Origin: a virus
Virus record (IMG/VR): IMGVR_UViG_3300006802_000333
Coordinates: 1-30,881 of that record
Length of the DNA: 30,881 bases
Strand: one strand, 5' to 3'
Numbering within the stretch: the first letter of the stretch is position 1; every line of letters begins with the position of its first letter. Under the pieces are notes generated by a model. The model worked only from the letters and a program-made list of their open reading frames with translations. It had not been told where the DNA came from and ran no database searches. The position numbers and the translations under genes were made by a program. Positions 28,796 through 30,881 of this stretch are shown piece after piece.

Positions 28796-30025
28796 TTATA
28801 AACTTCTGACATTAGTTCGGCTGTAGCGTTTTGTGGGCATGCCAGGGCGTGTATAGGGGAACATACCTTCTGAAACATATCTCAAACAATCTGCCATGTG
28901 GTCATGTATGTTGTCCTTGAGTGGTATGCGTGTGCCTTCTTTGTAGACATATTTCAAGATACTGTTGCGTAAATGTTTACATTTTGGATCTATAAACAAT
29001 CTGTTTTGTTTGAACAAACTGTTAACAGTAACCAAAGTTTCATTCACTGGTGGATTGACCTTTCTGCTCACAACTTTAAAGCCACGTTTTTCTAATATCA
29101 TGTGATCACTAACGCCCATGCTATTGGTATTAGTTCTGCTTCCAGTGGCATCTGGAAACACAGTCATTTGTCTGTGCTGACCATAACGATTGATTATCTC
29201 TTGTGCTAGTTCATCTGTGTTAGAGCCCAAGATGTTTACTTCGTCTATGATGTGTAAAACATCTGATTGCTTGACGCCTATCACAGCAGTTATGGGAGAG
29301 TTGTTGAAGTCACAACCTATAAACAATGGAGTGCGTTGTTCTAACTGACTGTTATTCCAGGGCTTGAGATGTATCTGATCATCATAGGCATAAAATATCA
29401 CACCTGAGTAATCCACAAACTGTGCCAGATATTCCTGATTAAATGTGCGCTCATCTAGGTCTCTCTTAGCCGCTTCTATTTCAGAGTCTGACACATTGCC
29501 ACCTGACAAGGTTGTAAACTGATATGACTGCCAATCATCCAAAACCTGTGCTTGTGTGTATAAGTCATATATCCAGTTTCTGCCTTTGGGGCTTGTAATA
29601 AACATGGCATGACCCAGGGTGTCTGATAGTGTGGGACGCAATACCTGATACCATGCTTCGGGTGCCATGTCAGCACATTCATCCATGACAATAAAATTAT
29701 ACTTGCCACCTCTGAGTGCGTCATAGTTGTCGGTAGATCTGATTGATATTTCTGATTGATTGATCAATGTAATTTTTAATTCAGACTCATTGATCTTTTT
29801 TACCCAACGTTTGTCAATCAATTGGTCTTTGAGCTCTTGCCACATAATAGTTTTGGCCTGTCTGTATGTGGGCGCAACATACAAACATCGTTGTCTGGGC
29901 TGAACACTAAACTTTGCTAGCTCATTTAAACTAAGCCATGACTTGCCCCAGCGTCTGCCAGCGGCTATTACCCTGAATCTGGTGGGATCATCTGAGACTT
30001 TTTGTTGGAGGTCAGTTAATATCAT
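28796..30025 (-). CDS. terL: Terminase large subunit, 409 aa
   Basis: ATPase: Walker A-type AAGRRWGKSW at 21-30, Walker B IVMDE at 112-116, coupling motif ITSPKGRNW at 143-151. Nuclease (RNase H fold): Asp239 in GCDFN, Asp292 in VFPDATG (or Glu262), and Asp375/Asp379 in HDHMADCLRY. This is a full headful- or cos-type packaging motor. The C-terminal RYSRTNVRSL is a usual basic tail. No Shine-Dalgarno precedes the ATG at 30025; its expression may depend on the GC-rich stretch and short frame just upstream. Confidence 0.95.
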   Translation of the reverse strand: MILTDLQQKVSDDPTRFRVIAAGRRWGKSWLSLNELAKFSVQPRQRCLYVAPTYRQAKTIMWQELKDQLIDKRWVKKINESELKITLINQSEISIRSTDNYDALRGGKYNFIVMDECADMAPEAWYQVLRPTLSDTLGHAMFITSPKGRNWIYDLYTQAQVLDDWQSYQFTTLSGGNVSDSEIEAAKRDLDERTFNQEYLAQFVDYSGVIFYAYDDQIHLKPWNNSQLEQRTPLFIGCDFNNSPITAVIGVKQSDVLHIIDEVNILGSNTDELAQEIINRYGQHRQMTVFPDATGSRTNTNSMGVSDHMILEKRGFKVVSRKVNPPVNETLVTVNSLFKQNRLFIDPKCKHLRNSILKYVYKEGTRIPLKDNIHDHMADCLRYVSEGMFPYTRPGMPTKRYSRTNVRSL

Positions 30026-30092
30026 ATTAGGTCGGGCCGCGGGACATGATGTCAGGCGTCATCTCCCAACGCCGGCTCCGTCTTATGCCCTG
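30026..30092 (-). other. GC-rich spacer between TerS and TerL with an in-frame 21-codon extension
   Basis: This 67-base gap is markedly GC-rich for this genome. In the TerS frame the codons after its TAA stay open for 21 residues (QGIRRSRRWEMTPDIMSRGP and one more) to a TAA one base before the TerL ATG. It may be a remnant of a longer TerS, a small coupled peptide (ATG at 30062 or 30047), or a DNA site such as a packaging signal. Nothing decides this. Confidence 0.45.
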
Positions 30093-30497
30093 TTAATCCT
30101 GAAGTTCAGCCTCTGGAGGTTGGCTAGGGACTGTGTTATTCCAGGGCAAAGGTTCAAGATCTTGTGAACCTACTGGGTTGTCTGACATACCCAGGAAGTT
30201 TTTGCTTAAAAATATTAACAATGCCGCATTGCCATTCACAGCATGATTAAGCATACTGCGTCTGAGTGTTTGTTTCATAGCTTCTCGACCTTTGATTAGT
30301 TCACGCTGAAAATGGTATCTGAGTGTGTTTGAATCCACACCAAACCAATCAGCAATCTCTGAATCCTTACATCCGATTGCGGCTAATTTTTCTACTTCTG
30401 GGGGTTGAATAGGTATTTTATTACGGCCTACCAAAACAGCTTCTACTTCTATGTTAACGGTTTTTCTGGGGCCTGATTTTTGTTGTTTTTGTGCCAT
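30093..30497 (-). CDS. terS: Terminase small subunit, 134 aa
   Basis: Directly upstream of TerL. After a basic start, VEKLAAIGCKDSEIADWFGVDSNTLRYHF is an HTH in the usual place, followed by the helical oligomerisation region (ALLIFLSKNFLGMSD), a phrase typical of TerS proteins of this type. I prefer the ATG at 30497, which has AGGA at eight bases, over a GTG at 30518 that would add seven residues. It should choose the DNA to package and regulate TerL. Confidence 0.8.
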   Translation of the reverse strand: MAQKQQKSGPRKTVNIEVEAVLVGRNKIPIQPPEVEKLAAIGCKDSEIADWFGVDSNTLRYHFQRELIKGREAMKQTLRRSMLNHAVNGNAALLIFLSKNFLGMSDNPVGSQDLEPLPWNNTVPSQPPEAELQD

Positions 30498-30547
30498 GGT
30501 CAGTTTCCTGTATATCACGTTTATTCGCTGTGTGAGCGTATGGGTAT

Positions 30548-30829
30548 TTATTTAATTCGTTTTATCCTGAGCTTTTTTACTACATTTTCTACTATGATCC
30601 ATCTGGGATAGCATGTATTCTTTAGGGTTTTTATATCACTATACACAAAATGTTCCAATACACGTTGTTGCCTGGGTGTGAGTGGTTCTTCGGTGTAAAT
30701 TATTTCTTTCAGATGTGGAGATCTCTGTCGCAAATTTGCTTGTTTTTCAAATTTCCTCATGGCCTTGATCTGTAAGTCAGTGAGATCCAGACCTAATTGT
30801 TCTAACAAGGGGATGTATGTCATAAACAT
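30548..30829 (-). CDS. Small protein with LuxR/sigma4-like HTH, 93 aa, first gene of the leftward operon
   Basis: The N-terminal half is helical and charged (IKAMRKFEKQANLRQR). The C-terminal half begins LTPRQQRVLEHF and ends IVENVVKKLRI, positions that match the first helix and the recognition-helix end of GerE/LuxR or sigma region 4 folds; the middle is degenerate. No sensor domain is present. Start choice is open: ATG 30829 (MFMTY) or 30823 (MTY), and only the second is in the left copy of the repeat. There is no clear Shine-Dalgarno. It could autoregulate the operon or modify host transcription. Confidence 0.55.
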   Translation of the reverse strand: MFMTYIPLLEQLGLDLTDLQIKAMRKFEKQANLRQRSPHLKEIIYTEEPLTPRQQRVLEHFVYSDIKTLKNTCYPRWIIVENVVKKLRIKRIK

Positions 30830-30881
30830 TACTTATCTGATGTATTTCACAGTGACGCTAAAATGCCTTGATCTGACGTTA
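30789..30881. repeat. Right copy of terminal near-identical direct repeat
   Basis: These 93 bases match 1-92 with the single variation described there (AAA against GT after base 35 of the repeat). The start of the first leftward gene lies inside, so the control region 36-523 connects directly to it when the ends are joined. Confidence 0.9.

Noticed and set aside
28777-28878. Upstream starts for the 78-aa gene after TerL (giving up to 112 aa)
   Set aside because: They would lie inside the TerL coding region and have no Shine-Dalgarno; the ATG at 28776 fits the gap.
30498-30518. GTG start adding seven residues to TerS
   Set aside because: The AGGA in this stretch is correctly spaced for the ATG at 30497 and would lie inside the longer version.
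1-30881. tRNA genes, insertion sequences or an attachment site
   Set aside because: No cloverleaf-like stretch, transposase frame or integrase gene was seen; small structures found are simple hairpins.

Overview
The window looks like a complete or nearly complete genome (about 30.8 kb) of a tailed bacteriophage with a long non-contractile tail (siphovirus type). Bases 1-92 recur almost exactly at 30789-30881, as expected when a circular or circularly permuted genome is cut open with a short overlap. Base composition is AT-rich, near 40% GC by eye. The terminase, portal, scaffold, coat, tail-tube, chaperone, tape-measure and tail-tip order is that of a siphovirus. There is one tail-tube gene and no sheath gene. 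The host cannot be named from the sequence. The sigma70-like promoters, Shine-Dalgarno sites and the collagen-like, lectin-like and LWFN-type fibre domains would fit a phage of an aquatic Gram-negative bacterium, but this is inference.

Layout. Bases 36-523 are a non-coding control region: direct repeats, a polypurine tract, an 18-bp perfect palindrome, a GC-rich hairpin-dense block, AT-only palindromes, and a consensus promoter whose spacer holds an inverted repeat. That promoter drives a short rightward unit of two genes (524-1214: an unknown 181-aa protein and a 50-aa CxxC protein), closed by two tandem intrinsic terminators. A structured 170-base interval with a possible 29-aa ORF follows. 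Everything else, from 30829 down to 1466, is read leftward as one tightly packed series with many ATGA and TAATG overlaps.

In order of transcription: a small HTH-like protein, TerS, TerL, three small proteins, a degenerate methyltransferase, portal, scaffold, major capsid protein, EF-hand-bearing connector, tail completion protein, major tail protein, two small proteins, a tail-assembly chaperone pair joined by a lambda-type G GGA AAG frameshift site, a gp10-like protein, the tape measure (690 aa, predicting a tail of about 100 nm), three tail-tip proteins, a 1860-aa protein with BspA-like (DUF285) repeats, two fibre proteins (one collagen-like), two mini-genes, a LamG-like lectin protein, a small acidic protein and a holin-like protein. 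After a second promoter with its own palindrome come a tandem-HTH protein, an unknown protein, a glycosyltransferase and a methyltransferase, ended by a bidirectional terminator.

No polymerase, primase, helicase, recombinase, integrase or recognisable endolysin is visible. Virion genes take up almost all of the genome, and about a third of it encodes the host-contact proteins between 4.3 and 15.1 kb. Replication must rely on the host or on unrecognised genes. The parts that deserve most attention are the frameshift site, the BspA-like tail protein, the control region, the structured interval at 1.33-1.44 kb and the second, palindrome-controlled gene block.
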